From: an uncultured Lachnospiraceae bacterium
GTDB taxonomy: Bacteria; Bacillota; Clostridia; Lachnospirales; Lachnospiraceae
Direction: 5' to 3'
Assembly: GCA_945485625.1 (NCBI GenBank)
Contig: CALYSH010000077.1
Location: 1 to 6,806, forward strand
DNA length: 6,806 nucleotides
The position numbers and the translations under genes are program-made. Shown piece after piece: positions 1 to 6,650 of the stretch (its first letter is position 1; each line of letters starts with the position of its first letter). Under the pieces are notes generated by a model that did not search any database, had not been told where the DNA came from, and was given only the letters and a program-made list of their open reading frames with translations.

Positions 1-1380
1 CACCATACCAAAGGCCAAAAAATGAACAACGCAAAAGAGACACACACACCAGGCTGCCACCGCCATTGATACATAAGAAGCCAAAGCCGCCTTTCCTTCC
101 CCTTCCTTCTTCTTGCCAAGTGCCCACAGCGTAAACCGATACAGCTCCCAAAGCAGATAGGGAGCTGCCACAAACCAGTTATTGATTGCCGGGTAAAGGC
201 CGTTATTACTCCCTATCGGGGTTAATAACAATATCAAAATAACCAGTATACTGAGAAGCTTCTCTTCCTTGGGTACTCCTCTTTGTATGATACGAACAAA
301 GGCAACTGCAAAAAGAAAGAACATGCAAAGAATGGCCGGCATCAGCATTGCATCATAGGAATAAAGACGGAAGGAGCAGAATTTATTCCGGTATAGCCAT
401 ACAAAGAGACCGGAAATGATTCCTGCAAAGCCCAACCTGCCAATCCACACAAAGCATACCTGCAGCACTCTCTGTTTTCTCAGAATCCGCCCGGACAAAT
501 ACCTTACTCCGAACATCAGCAAAATAGCTGCGACAACGAAAACTGCAATTCGAATGACCCAATACAACATATTCACATATGGAATAATGATTCCTCGCAG
601 CATGGACACCGGTGAATAATCCGCCGCACTGTCCGTCATGGAAAAAAGACGTGAAATTGCATTGCCGTATTCACCGATTCCGTAACGAAGCGCAATCCAC
701 AGGAACCAGACAGCCACGCCGGACAGATATCCGCCCAAACAGGCTAAAGTGTCCCTCCATGTCCTTGTAAACATCTTTTTCTTTTGTTCTATGCTATCCA
801 GGACGTCATATCCCCATACCGCCAGAATCAACCCTGCTTCCGGAAGGTTCGAAAAACGCACAAAGATATTGGTAGCCAGCAAAATACCGGCCACAAACAA
901 CGGAACTCTCTTCTCCCGGGTTAATCCTTTATAAAGCAAAATCACCGCACCCAGGAAAAAAATATAAGTTAAATAATTATACAACAACGCAGTAGGACAC
1001 CAACACAGGCTTACTGCCAACAATTCTCCAAAAAAAGCCAGGGGCTTCGGGATCCGAAGCGTATAGGCTGCAAACACATACCCCATCACAGCCAGAATGC
1101 TGACCTGAAGCCCGGTATAAACATTCATACCAATCAATGTATCCCCAAAAGGTAACAGTGTCAGGAAATGTCCTGTCACATTTGCCAGATAAGTGGAAAA
1201 GAACCACATGGGGTCCAGATACCCTTCCCCTAAGAAACGAACGTTCCCGTAGTTATATCCGGTATCCCACAAATCCAGTCCCCAGGTCACATGCCGGAGG
1301 GGATACAGTATCAATATGAATATGCAAATGATTTCGAAAAGAAAAGCTATCTTTTTCTTATTCCACACTGACTGTTTCAC
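1..1380 (-). CDS. Polytopic membrane protein, candidate GT-C type glycosyltransferase (C-terminus beyond window)
   Basis: The frame is open from a GTG at 1380 to the window edge, giving 460 residues without a stop; the C-terminus is missing. The protein is very hydrophobic, with about ten or more membrane segments, for example near residues 11-28, 91-108, 115-135, 137-150, 160-175, 215-231, 265-290, 308-328, 345-365 and 375-389. After the first segment comes a loop with acidic residues (GLDLWDTGYNYGN, D36 and D39). In GT-C enzymes, which move sugars from lipid-phosphate donors on the outer face of the membrane, that first loop carries the catalytic acid. This match is by position and character only. 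A second notable stretch is PIGSNNGLYPAINNWF at 388-403, probably an external loop. The GTG start is chosen because GGGAGA lies 5 nt upstream and no in-frame ATG occurs until residue 58. It is the third gene of the esterase-acyltransferase unit. A flippase, polymerase or other transporter remains possible. The coding frame is secure; the function is tentative. Confidence 0.72.
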   Translation of the reverse strand, partial: MKQSVWNKKKIAFLFEIICIFILILYPLRHVTWGLDLWDTGYNYGNVRFLGEGYLDPMWFFSTYLANVTGHFLTLLPFGDTLIGMNVYTGLQVSILAVMGYVFAAYTLRIPKPLAFFGELLAVSLCWCPTALLYNYLTYIFFLGAVILLYKGLTREKRVPLFVAGILLATNIFVRFSNLPEAGLILAVWGYDVLDSIEQKKKMFTRTWRDTLACLGGYLSGVAVWFLWIALRYGIGEYGNAISRLFSMTDSAADYSPVSMLRGIIIPYVNMLYWVIRIAVFVVAAILLMFGVRYLSGRILRKQRVLQVCFVWIGRLGFAGIISGLFVWLYRNKFCSFRLYSYDAMLMPAILCMFFLFAVAFVRIIQRGVPKEEKLLSILVILILLLTPIGSNNGLYPAINNWFVAAPYLLWELYRFTLWALGKKKEGEGKAALASYVSMAVAAWCVCLFCVVHFLAFGMV

Positions 1381-1385
1381 AGCAT

Positions 1386-1391
1386 TCTCCC
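1386..1391 (-). promoter_or_regulatory. Ribosome binding site fixing the GTG start of the membrane protein
   Basis: GGGAGA on the minus strand sits 5 nt before the GTG at 1380, inside the 13-nt gap after the acyltransferase stop. The nearer ATG (AATGCTGTGA) is out of frame and meets a stop after two codons, so GTG is the credible start. Confidence 0.6.
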
Positions 1392-1393
1392 AT

Positions 1394-2566
1394 CTATTTA
1401 TTCTGCTCGGCTTCCTTCTTCTCAAGGAACAACCGGTCAACAGCTGTTATTTTTTCCACCAAATGTCTGTATAAAGCCACGCGTAGAAGCAGGACATGCA
1501 GGCCTTTCATCAGGGCACTTCTGATTGCCTCCACCAGAATTCCTGCTGCAAACACACAGAATATAGCCACAAACAATCCGATGAACAATCCCCCAACGCT
1601 TTGAATGGCATCTGCCCCAAACAGTCTCTGCCATGCATAGCGAACGCCCAGATTTTCATGCATCAGATATACACCCAGAGTAAGTGGTGCAATCTTTCCG
1701 AAAATCCTTCCGATTCCTTCCGGGACGCGTATCCCCAGGAAAGCAGAAAACAGACCGACAGAAGCCAGGAACGGAAGCACATGATTGTACTCATGACTTA
1801 CCGTCAGCAATCCCAGGAGTTTCCCGGTCTGAGAATACAGCATGTACAATAGCATGATTTCGCCGAAGGCCAGCAGGCATGCCGCAAAATACAAAAGGAA
1901 CCCCCGGCTCTTTTTTTCCAGGGCTCCCATTCCAAACCGACGGAAATATGCCGCCACCAGAAAGACACACAAATACCAAAGGAAATCATAGCCCTTTCCA
2001 TCTGTGGTCAGACGAATGGGAAGTACGGACTTAAACAGACAAAACCAGAAAAACAGGGCACCGATGGCAAACTGCAGCTGCTTCTTTGAGAGTTGTTTTA
2101 CAGCAGCCCCCACCAAAGGCAACAACAGATAAAAGAATACATAAGCGGTCATAAACCAATAATGGTTCATGGAAACCGGAAAAATCAGCTGAAGAAAATA
2201 ATACAAATCCACCGTTTCTGCCGGAACCATCCCAAATACCGCACCCAAAAGACCAAATACAACCGAATAGAACCAGATTTGCATTAACAGCTGAAAAAGG
2301 CGTGACAGCTTGAATCCGGATTGGCACAGAAAATATCCACTGATCAGCATGTATACATTAACAGCCACAATACAAAAGCTCTCCAGTGCCCAGGCAACCA
2401 TTTCAGTCACCCCCAGGTTCTTTTGGCTCAAATCCCCAAGCAACCCGCCTTTTCCCAGAAAATGCAATGCTACCACCATCATCATGGCGATACAGCGAAG
2501 CAGCTCCAGATTCATCATACGAGTCTTTGCCGGCCTGCCCTCATTCTGTGTTTGCAGTGTACCCAT
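1394..2566 (-). CDS. Membrane acyltransferase, family 3 (surface glycan O-acyltransferase)
   Basis: This 390-residue polytopic protein fits the acyltransferase 3 family, which carries acyl groups (often acetyl) across the membrane and onto sugars, peptidoglycan or surface polymers. The N-terminal signature is clear: ELLRCIAMMMVVALHF at residues 21-36, with R24 and H35, the conserved Arg and the presumed catalytic His in the first membrane helix. Other family landmarks are ISGYF (75-79), HYWFMTAYVFFYLLLP (135-150) and YLMHEN (300-305). About ten membrane segments are visible and the length is normal for a stand-alone acyltransferase domain; no extracellular SGNH domain is attached. The open frame extends upstream to a GTG at 2584, but the ATG at 2566 has GGGAGG 5 nt before it and is preferred. 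It lies 39 nt after the esterase gene and 13 nt before the next gene. The acyl group and acceptor cannot be told from sequence. Confidence 0.9.
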   Translation of the reverse strand: MGTLQTQNEGRPAKTRMMNLELLRCIAMMMVVALHFLGKGGLLGDLSQKNLGVTEMVAWALESFCIVAVNVYMLISGYFLCQSGFKLSRLFQLLMQIWFYSVVFGLLGAVFGMVPAETVDLYYFLQLIFPVSMNHYWFMTAYVFFYLLLPLVGAAVKQLSKKQLQFAIGALFFWFCLFKSVLPIRLTTDGKGYDFLWYLCVFLVAAYFRRFGMGALEKKSRGFLLYFAACLLAFGEIMLLYMLYSQTGKLLGLLTVSHEYNHVLPFLASVGLFSAFLGIRVPEGIGRIFGKIAPLTLGVYLMHENLGVRYAWQRLFGADAIQSVGGLFIGLFVAIFCVFAAGILVEAIRSALMKGLHVLLLRVALYRHLVEKITAVDRLFLEKKEAEQNK

Positions 2567-2571
2567 TCTTT

Positions 2572-2577
2572 CCTCCC
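2572..2577 (-). promoter_or_regulatory. Ribosome binding site of the acyltransferase gene
   Basis: GGGAGG on the minus strand lies 5 nt upstream of the ATG at 2566. The longer GTG start at 2584 would place this motif inside the coding region and has no comparable site before it. Confidence 0.7.
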
Positions 2578-2605
2578 AAATCACCCAACATCATCCGATG
2601 TCAGC

Positions 2606-3400
2606 TTATTCCTCTTCCTTTAAAAACCAACGGATGGAGGGCTCCAGGTACTGATTCCAGAACACGAAATCATGCACTCCCGGGCTCTGCATAAAGGTAT
2701 GCTCCACCTGTTCCTCACTTAAAAACGCTTCAAAAGCCTTATTTCTCTCATACAGAAAATCCTCTGTTCCGCAGGCCATATAAATTCTGGGGAATTGCTT
2801 TTTCTCTGCCTTCAGCTTCCGCACAATTGCTTCCAGATTACCGGCTCTCTCATCGGAGGAACCCTTCTTACCAAACATCAGCTCATAATACTCATAATTG
2901 GCTACCCCATTATCAGTACCGGGCTCCATTTGCTCCACCGCGCCATGAATCAGTGCAGAGGACAGACCAATGGCTGCGCCAAAGGTTTCCGGATATGCCA
3001 GCGCCGTATGTAATGCACCATATCCGCCCATGGATAAACCGCCGATAAAGATATCCTCTCGCTCACATTTCAAGCCAAAGCTTCTCTTCGCAAAATCCGG
3101 AAGCTCCTGTCCTACGAAACGGGCATATTTTCTACCGGTTGCCTCTCCGTCCAGATAGAAACTGTTCTCTCCGGAAGGAAGAATCACACATAAATTGTAT
3201 TTCGCCGCATATTCATTGATTTTACTGCTATAGAGCCAGTCACCGCTGGCACCCGCATATCCATGCAACAGGATGAAAAGCTTTGCAGGTCTTTCAAAAT
3301 GCTTATTCCCCTCTGTTGCAGCATCCGTAGGAATAATCGCCTTGATGTTAATCGGTCTCCAAAGTGCTGCACTGAAATACTCGATATGTGCTACCGCCAT
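2606..3400 (-). CDS. Alpha/beta-hydrolase esterase, EstA/esterase D type
   Basis: This 264-residue serine hydrolase belongs to the putative-esterase family that includes tributyrin esterase EstA, S-formylglutathione hydrolase and acetyl/feruloyl esterases. The fold landmarks are in order: LLHGYAGASGDW (44-55, oxyanion region with H46-G47), GLSMGGYGALH (121-131, nucleophile elbow, S123), CGTEDFLY (210-217, D214) and GVHDFVFWNQ (241-250, H243). All three members of the Ser-Asp-His triad are therefore present. The length matches the EstA group. No signal peptide or lipobox is seen, so it should act in the cytoplasm, perhaps on acylated sugars or short acyl esters that enter the cell. The open frame continues to a TTG at 3433, but the ATG at 3400 has a perfect GGGAGG 7 nt upstream and is chosen. 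It is the first gene of its operon, divergent from araC, with an acyltransferase gene directly downstream. The esterase call is firm; the natural substrate is unknown. Confidence 0.92.
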   Translation of the reverse strand: MAVAHIEYFSAALWRPINIKAIIPTDAATEGNKHFERPAKLFILLHGYAGASGDWLYSSKINEYAAKYNLCVILPSGENSFYLDGEATGRKYARFVGQELPDFAKRSFGLKCEREDIFIGGLSMGGYGALHTALAYPETFGAAIGLSSALIHGAVEQMEPGTDNGVANYEYYELMFGKKGSSDERAGNLEAIVRKLKAEKKQFPRIYMACGTEDFLYERNKAFEAFLSEEQVEHTFMQSPGVHDFVFWNQYLEPSIRWFLKEEE

Positions 3401-3407
3401 GTTATAA

Positions 3408-3413
3408 CCTCCC
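3408..3413 (-). promoter_or_regulatory. Ribosome binding site fixing the esterase start
   Basis: GGGAGG on the minus strand is 7 nt before the ATG at 3400. A TTG start at 3433 would fall only a few bases after the predicted transcription start near 3440, leaving no room for a ribosome binding site. Confidence 0.75.
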
Positions 3414-3446
3414 AATATATCCTTCTTTTTCAAACATTACCCTTTC

Positions 3447-3475
3447 ATTTTATCCCATTGACCCGATTCTTTCAA
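3447..3475 (-). promoter_or_regulatory. Sigma-A type promoter for the esterase operon
   Basis: On the minus strand, TTGAAA (3475-3470) is followed after exactly 17 nt by TAAAAT (3452-3447), each one or two bases from consensus. Transcription would start near 3440, giving a leader of about 40 nt before the ATG at 3400. The element shares most of its bases with the forward araC promoter. Evidence is by motif and spacing only. Confidence 0.72.
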
Positions 3476-3482
3476 TGGGATA
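3451..3482. repeat. Perfect 11-bp inverted repeat, candidate operator between araC and the esterase gene
   Basis: TATCCCATTGA at 3451-3461 is the exact reverse complement of TCAATGGGATA at 3472-3482, with 10 nt between them, so the arm centres are 21 bp apart, or two helical turns. Each arm holds one promoter's -35 start (TTGA) and part of the opposing promoter's -10. Part of the symmetry is forced by the two facing promoters, but the CCCA/TGGG core is not needed by either and suggests a binding site for a dimeric regulator. The neighbouring AraC protein is the obvious candidate, though AraC proteins more often use direct repeats. Confidence 0.7.
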
Positions 3483-3486
3483 TACT
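3458..3486 (+). promoter_or_regulatory. Sigma-A type promoter for the araC-family gene
   Basis: TTGACC (3458-3463), a 17-nt spacer and TATACT (3481-3486) form a near-consensus promoter. Transcription would start near 3493, about 33 nt before the ATG at 3526. It overlaps the esterase promoter almost completely on the opposite strand, so the two cannot be occupied by polymerase at once. Confidence 0.75.
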
Positions 3487-3525
3487 AAAAAATACAAACA
3501 GATATTTGCGGAAAGGAGATTCCCC

Positions 3526-4368
3526 ATGCTTCAGGTAGATTTTGTAGGTTACAATGCGGTACATCCCGATGGCTTTGTATATGATATCGGAAGCGGGCAC
3601 GATTTCTTTCTCCTGGTGTTGACCTCCTCCCCGGCAGAGTTTCTGGTGGATGGACAGTTTCATTCTTATCCTGCCGGTTCTGTCATGCTTTACACTCCGG
3701 GCAGCTACATTTGTTATAAATCCAATAACGGCGAATACCGAAATGACTGGATTCGTTTCCGAACCAACGAATCCTTTGTGCAGGAATTTCCCTTTCAGAA
3801 TACTCCCTTCCCGGTAAGCGACCCGGAATACTGCCATCATCTGATCAAGCTGATTACCTGGGAATCCTCCCTGCCCTCACCAAACAGTGAATTGATTCTG
3901 TCCCACTTATTCAACACCTTGTTTTTGAAGCTTCACGATGGTTGCGGGAAAAAAACGGAGCCTTCCGCCCACGACTCCGATATGCTGGCTCTGCGGAAAC
4001 GGATTTACAACAATCCCCAGCTTCCCTGGAATGTTTCGCAAATGGCAGAGGAGCTCCACTTAAGCGCCGGATATTTTCAGACCCTCTACAAACACAAATT
4101 CAATGTATCCTGCATGGATGACGTAATTGAAGGACGACTGCGCCTGGCAAAGGACCATCTGGTCAGCTCCGGGAAATCCATTCTGGAGATTGCCGAAGCG
4201 TGCGGTTATCGAAATGTAGAACATTTCTGCAGGCAGTTTCGGCAATACGCCGGCTGTTCCCCCAGTCAATATCGCAGAAACGCCAAAATACAAAATCCCT
4301 CCGGCCCCGCCCACCATACCCTGGGTGGTCTGGAGATAACCCAAAACGACCTGAAAAATGCGCCGTAG
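3526..4368 (+). CDS. AraC-family transcriptional regulator
   Basis: This 280-residue protein has the two-part layout of AraC regulators. Residues about 10-80 look like a beta-rich cupin sensor (FLLVLTSSPAEFLVDGQ, YPAGSVMLYTPGS, WIRFR), which in this family binds a small ligand, often a sugar. Residues about 155-251 are the DNA-binding region, with a first helix-turn-helix around 168-190 (WNVSQMAEELHLSAGYFQTL) and a second around 218-241 (ILEIAEACGYRNVEHFCRQF), ending in the typical GCSPSQYRR. The tail beyond residue 251 is about 29 residues, polar and Pro/Asn-rich, longer than usual. The ATG at 3526 is chosen because AAGGAGA lies 6 nt upstream and the promoter is at 3458-3486; upstream in-frame ATGs would precede that promoter. 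Divergent placement suggests it controls the esterase-acyltransferase-membrane protein operon and its own expression. The ligand cannot be predicted. The stop codon lies inside the terminator stem. Confidence 0.95.
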   Translation: MLQVDFVGYNAVHPDGFVYDIGSGHDFFLLVLTSSPAEFLVDGQFHSYPAGSVMLYTPGSYICYKSNNGEYRNDWIRFRTNESFVQEFPFQNTPFPVSDPEYCHHLIKLITWESSLPSPNSELILSHLFNTLFLKLHDGCGKKTEPSAHDSDMLALRKRIYNNPQLPWNVSQMAEELHLSAGYFQTLYKHKFNVSCMDDVIEGRLRLAKDHLVSSGKSILEIAEACGYRNVEHFCRQFRQYAGCSPSQYRRNAKIQNPSGPAHHTLGGLEITQNDLKNAP

Positions 4369-4389
4369 CTTCCATCTACGACGCATTTT
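4355..4389. terminator. Bidirectional intrinsic terminator between araC and the glycosyltransferase gene
   Basis: The arms at 4355-4368 (AAAATGCGCCGTAG) and 4376-4389 (CTACGACGCATTTT) pair over 14 bp with a single C-A mismatch and a 7-nt loop. On the plus strand the stem ends in TTTT followed by a T-rich run (GTTTCGTTCTTTC). On the minus strand it ends in TTTTT. It can therefore stop araC and the convergent glycosyltransferase operon. The araC stop codon TAG forms the last three bases of the left arm. Confidence 0.85.
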
Positions 4390-4400
4390 GTTTCGTTCTT

Positions 4401-5210
4401 TCATCTCCGGTACAACAGGCTTCTCATACGGTTATAAAAACCTGACAGCACCGGATTCTCTGCCATAAAGGTTCGTAAGGGAGCCAGTGTCAATAACATG
4501 ACTGCACGATAACGAAACAGTTCCTTCCTGCTCATATACTTCGCGGTTATTTCCCGATGCTCTGCTTTTGAGCGGGCAATGTTTTCCCTGCTCTCCGAGT
4601 AACCGCCTCCCTCATAGTAAGCGATGGGTGTCTTAATATAGACCATGTCTGCTCCTGCCTTATAAAAGCACCACAGAAAGTGCTCATAGTCCCCTCTGAT
4701 TTTAAACCGGATCTCAAAAGGCTTCTCCTTGCACAAGGTCGCAGAATAGAAACAGGACTGATGATTTGGCACATTACGATAACAGGTAAATCCGGTTATC
4801 TTGGGTGCCGGTGTAATGTGTACTCCGTTTTTCTCTCCGAAAATATCTCCATAGAAGATATGCCGCCTTCCGGGCTCTTTCTTTTCTACGACGGCAATTT
4901 CTCCTGCAATCTTCCCAAGCACCTTTTTATCATAGAATTTATCTCCGCAATTCAGGAAATAAATATACTCTCCCTGTGCATGGGAAACCGCCTGGTTCAT
5001 GCCATCATAGATGGATTTATCCTTCTCTGTATACAGATGAATCCTCGGATCATCCAGCTCCTCTGCAGCCCACTCCAGGCAGCCATCCTTACTTCCGCCG
5101 TCCTTTACAATCACTTCATAATCCGTGAAATCCTGCATCAATATGCTTTGAAGTGTTTTCTTTAGTTTATCTCCCGGGTTCAGTGACACCACCACGATTG
5201 AAAATTTCAT
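4401..5210 (-). CDS. Family 2 glycosyltransferase (WcaE-like)
   Basis: This 269-residue protein has the GT-A fold signatures of family 2 glycosyltransferases, which transfer a nucleotide-activated sugar to a lipid-linked or glycan acceptor at the inner membrane face. Visible in order are FSIVVVSLNPGDKLKKTLQS (3-22, first strand and nucleotide site), EVIVKDGGSKDG (32-43), EKDKSIYDGMNQAV (62-75), GEYIYFLNCGD (80-90, the metal-binding DXD-like position), NVPNHQSCFY (146-155) and IRGDYEHFLW (171-180, region of the catalytic base). The order and spacing resemble WcaE-type exopolysaccharide enzymes. No clear membrane span is seen, but the basic C-terminal part (229-269) could lie on the membrane. 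The start at 5210 overlaps the stop of the upstream gene (ATGA, 5210-5207), indicating translational coupling; the local ribosome site (GGGAG) is only 3 nt from the ATG. The frame extends upstream to 5432, but that part lies inside the CPBP domain gene. The sugar donor and acceptor are unknown. Confidence 0.92.
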   Translation of the reverse strand: MKFSIVVVSLNPGDKLKKTLQSILMQDFTDYEVIVKDGGSKDGCLEWAAEELDDPRIHLYTEKDKSIYDGMNQAVSHAQGEYIYFLNCGDKFYDKKVLGKIAGEIAVVEKKEPGRRHIFYGDIFGEKNGVHITPAPKITGFTCYRNVPNHQSCFYSATLCKEKPFEIRFKIRGDYEHFLWCFYKAGADMVYIKTPIAYYEGGGYSESRENIARSKAEHREITAKYMSRKELFRYRAVMLLTLAPLRTFMAENPVLSGFYNRMRSLLYRR

Positions 5211-6646
5211 CTTCTCCCTTTTCCTCTCTGCAGCAATACAATCCCTACAACACCCAGTAACAGGAACAAAATACATACCGGCCAATTCATGAACCATCCG
5301 GAAATGCCGCTGTAGGCCAAAAAGAAAGCTACGCCGTTGGCTAACATATGCATAACAGGGGTCACCCCAAATTTGCCGAAATACTCGTAGCCATATACAA
5401 ACAAGAGACCCATAAGCAGTGCATAAATACACTGCACAATATTCAAATGATAGATTCCGAAAAACAATGCCTGAAGGAGAATGGCAGCCTTTTTATTCAG
5501 GAAGAACTTCATGGTATTGTAGATTGCTCCACGGAACAGATATTCCTCCGAGACGGCACTTACAACGCAATAGCACAAAATACCCAAAAAAATGTTGCCG
5601 GAAAACTGACTCTGACTGGTTTCCTGGAAAGCCTCCGACCGCTGAGTCAATCCAAGCAGATTCAGAAGAATATTCAAGCCGAAGGCAAAACCTATGGTAG
5701 GAACGGCCAAATAAACATAATGAATCACCGGTTCAATAAATAAGTGGTTCAGCCGATCCGCATTCTCACTGATTTGTATCTTCTCCGCCGTAGCCTTGTG
5801 AATGACCAGTCCTGCTGCCAGGAAACCTGCCAGAGTAGCCAGCAAAGTCCCATTTGGTGACAATGGTGCGGGAAGAAAGCTTGCAAACAACATGCTCACA
5901 AAAATCCTGGTAATCATAAAAACCAGAAAGGGGCTGAAGATTGCTGCCAGCTTTCCTCCGACTCCCTTTATTTCCGGCTTGTCCAAAAAGCCTCTCAACA
6001 GAAACTGCTCCAATTCCTCCACAGACTGCACAATATAATCCGCATGTGCCTCCTTCAGCTCCTCCAGGCTCCCATAGCCATAGGACACCGCAACACTCTC
6101 AATCCCAAGGGTTCTTGCACCCTGTACATCGAAGCAGCGGTCCCCAATCATATAAAAACGGTCTGCTTCAATGGTACGTCCCTTATACAATCTGGACATT
6201 GCCTCCCGGACTACTTCAGCCTTGTTGGAACGTCTGCCATCCAGTTCACTGCCTACCACAACCTGAAAATAAGAATTGATTTTAAAATGCTTTAGAATCC
6301 GTTCCACGAACACGGTGGGTTTACTGGACGCTATGGCCATGTGCACGCCCTTGGCCCGAAGCTTTTTTAACATCCTGGGAATCCCCTTATAAACCTTGTT
6401 TTCAGACCATCCAATCTGATCAAAGCGCTCTCTGTATTTGGCAACGGCTCTGTCTGCCTGTTCGCTGTCCATACCATAGAAATTCATAAAGCTGTCCTTC
6501 AGAGGCGGTCCGATAAAAGGCTCCAGCTTGTCCAAATCGGGTTCCTCGATTCCAAGCTCTTTTAACGCATATTGTACGCAGGTGGTGATGCCCACCTTTG
6601 GATCGGTTAAGGTACCATCCAAATCAAACAACAGATAATCCTTCAT
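5207..6646 (-). CDS. HAD-family phosphatase fused to a CPBP intramembrane protease
   Basis: This 479-residue protein joins two enzymes. Residues 1 to about 218 are a HAD hydrolase of the phosphoglycolate phosphatase type: DLDGT at 8-12 (nucleophile D8, acid D10), cap motif FIGPPLKDSF at 44-53, AIASSKP at 104-110 (S107), K142, and MIGDRCFDVQGA at 166-177 (D169, D173). Residues about 230-479 are membrane-embedded with roughly eight segments and carry the CPBP (CAAX protease/Abi) motifs: EEYLFR at 367-372 (E367, E368, R372), FGIYH at 396-400 (H400) and HMLAN at 433-437 (H433, N437). Every catalytic residue of both families is in place. The phosphatase domain should face the cytoplasm. The frame is continuous, with no sign of a frameshift at the junction. 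AAGGAG at 6663-6658, inside the upstream greA end, serves the ATG at 6646. The gene is coupled by ATGA to the glycosyltransferase. CPBP members elsewhere process prenylated proteins or give bacteriocin self-immunity; the role here is unknown. Confidence 0.92.
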   Translation of the reverse strand: MKDYLLFDLDGTLTDPKVGITTCVQYALKELGIEEPDLDKLEPFIGPPLKDSFMNFYGMDSEQADRAVAKYRERFDQIGWSENKVYKGIPRMLKKLRAKGVHMAIASSKPTVFVERILKHFKINSYFQVVVGSELDGRRSNKAEVVREAMSRLYKGRTIEADRFYMIGDRCFDVQGARTLGIESVAVSYGYGSLEELKEAHADYIVQSVEELEQFLLRGFLDKPEIKGVGGKLAAIFSPFLVFMITRIFVSMLFASFLPAPLSPNGTLLATLAGFLAAGLVIHKATAEKIQISENADRLNHLFIEPVIHYVYLAVPTIGFAFGLNILLNLLGLTQRSEAFQETSQSQFSGNIFLGILCYCVVSAVSEEYLFRGAIYNTMKFFLNKKAAILLQALFFGIYHLNIVQCIYALLMGLLFVYGYEYFGKFGVTPVMHMLANGVAFFLAYSGISGWFMNWPVCILFLLLGVVGIVLLQRGKGRR

Positions 6647-6650
6647 GAAA

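Noticed and set aside
90..117. Pyrimidine-rich CCTTCC/CTT run
   Set aside because: It encodes a basic KKKEGEGK loop of the membrane protein on the minus strand; low complexity follows from Lys/Glu/Gly codons.
2588..2601. Small inverted repeat ACATC/GATGT between the esterase and acyltransferase genes
   Set aside because: A 5-bp stem with a 4-nt loop and no T-run is too weak for a terminator and is expected by chance.
3388..3525. Upstream start for the AraC protein
   Set aside because: This part overlaps the promoter pair and the esterase start, and has no ribosome site as good as the AAGGAGA before 3526.
4309..4330. Possible hairpin CCACC/GGTGG near the end of araC
   Set aside because: The short 5-bp stem lies inside coding sequence, with no T-run; the real terminator is at 4355-4389.
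4680..5165. 161-residue open frame on the plus strand opposite the glycosyltransferase gene
   Set aside because: It lies wholly antisense to a well-supported family 2 glycosyltransferase, has no convincing ribosome binding site and shows no recognisable domain.
5211..5432. N-terminal extension of the glycosyltransferase frame
   Set aside because: It overlaps the CPBP coding sequence in another frame and precedes the family's first strand (KFSIVVVS); the ATGA start at 5210 is the natural one.
5348..5743. 131-residue open frame on the plus strand opposite the CPBP domain
   Set aside because: It is the antisense shadow of a region carrying conserved protease motifs; its product is polar, without any motif.
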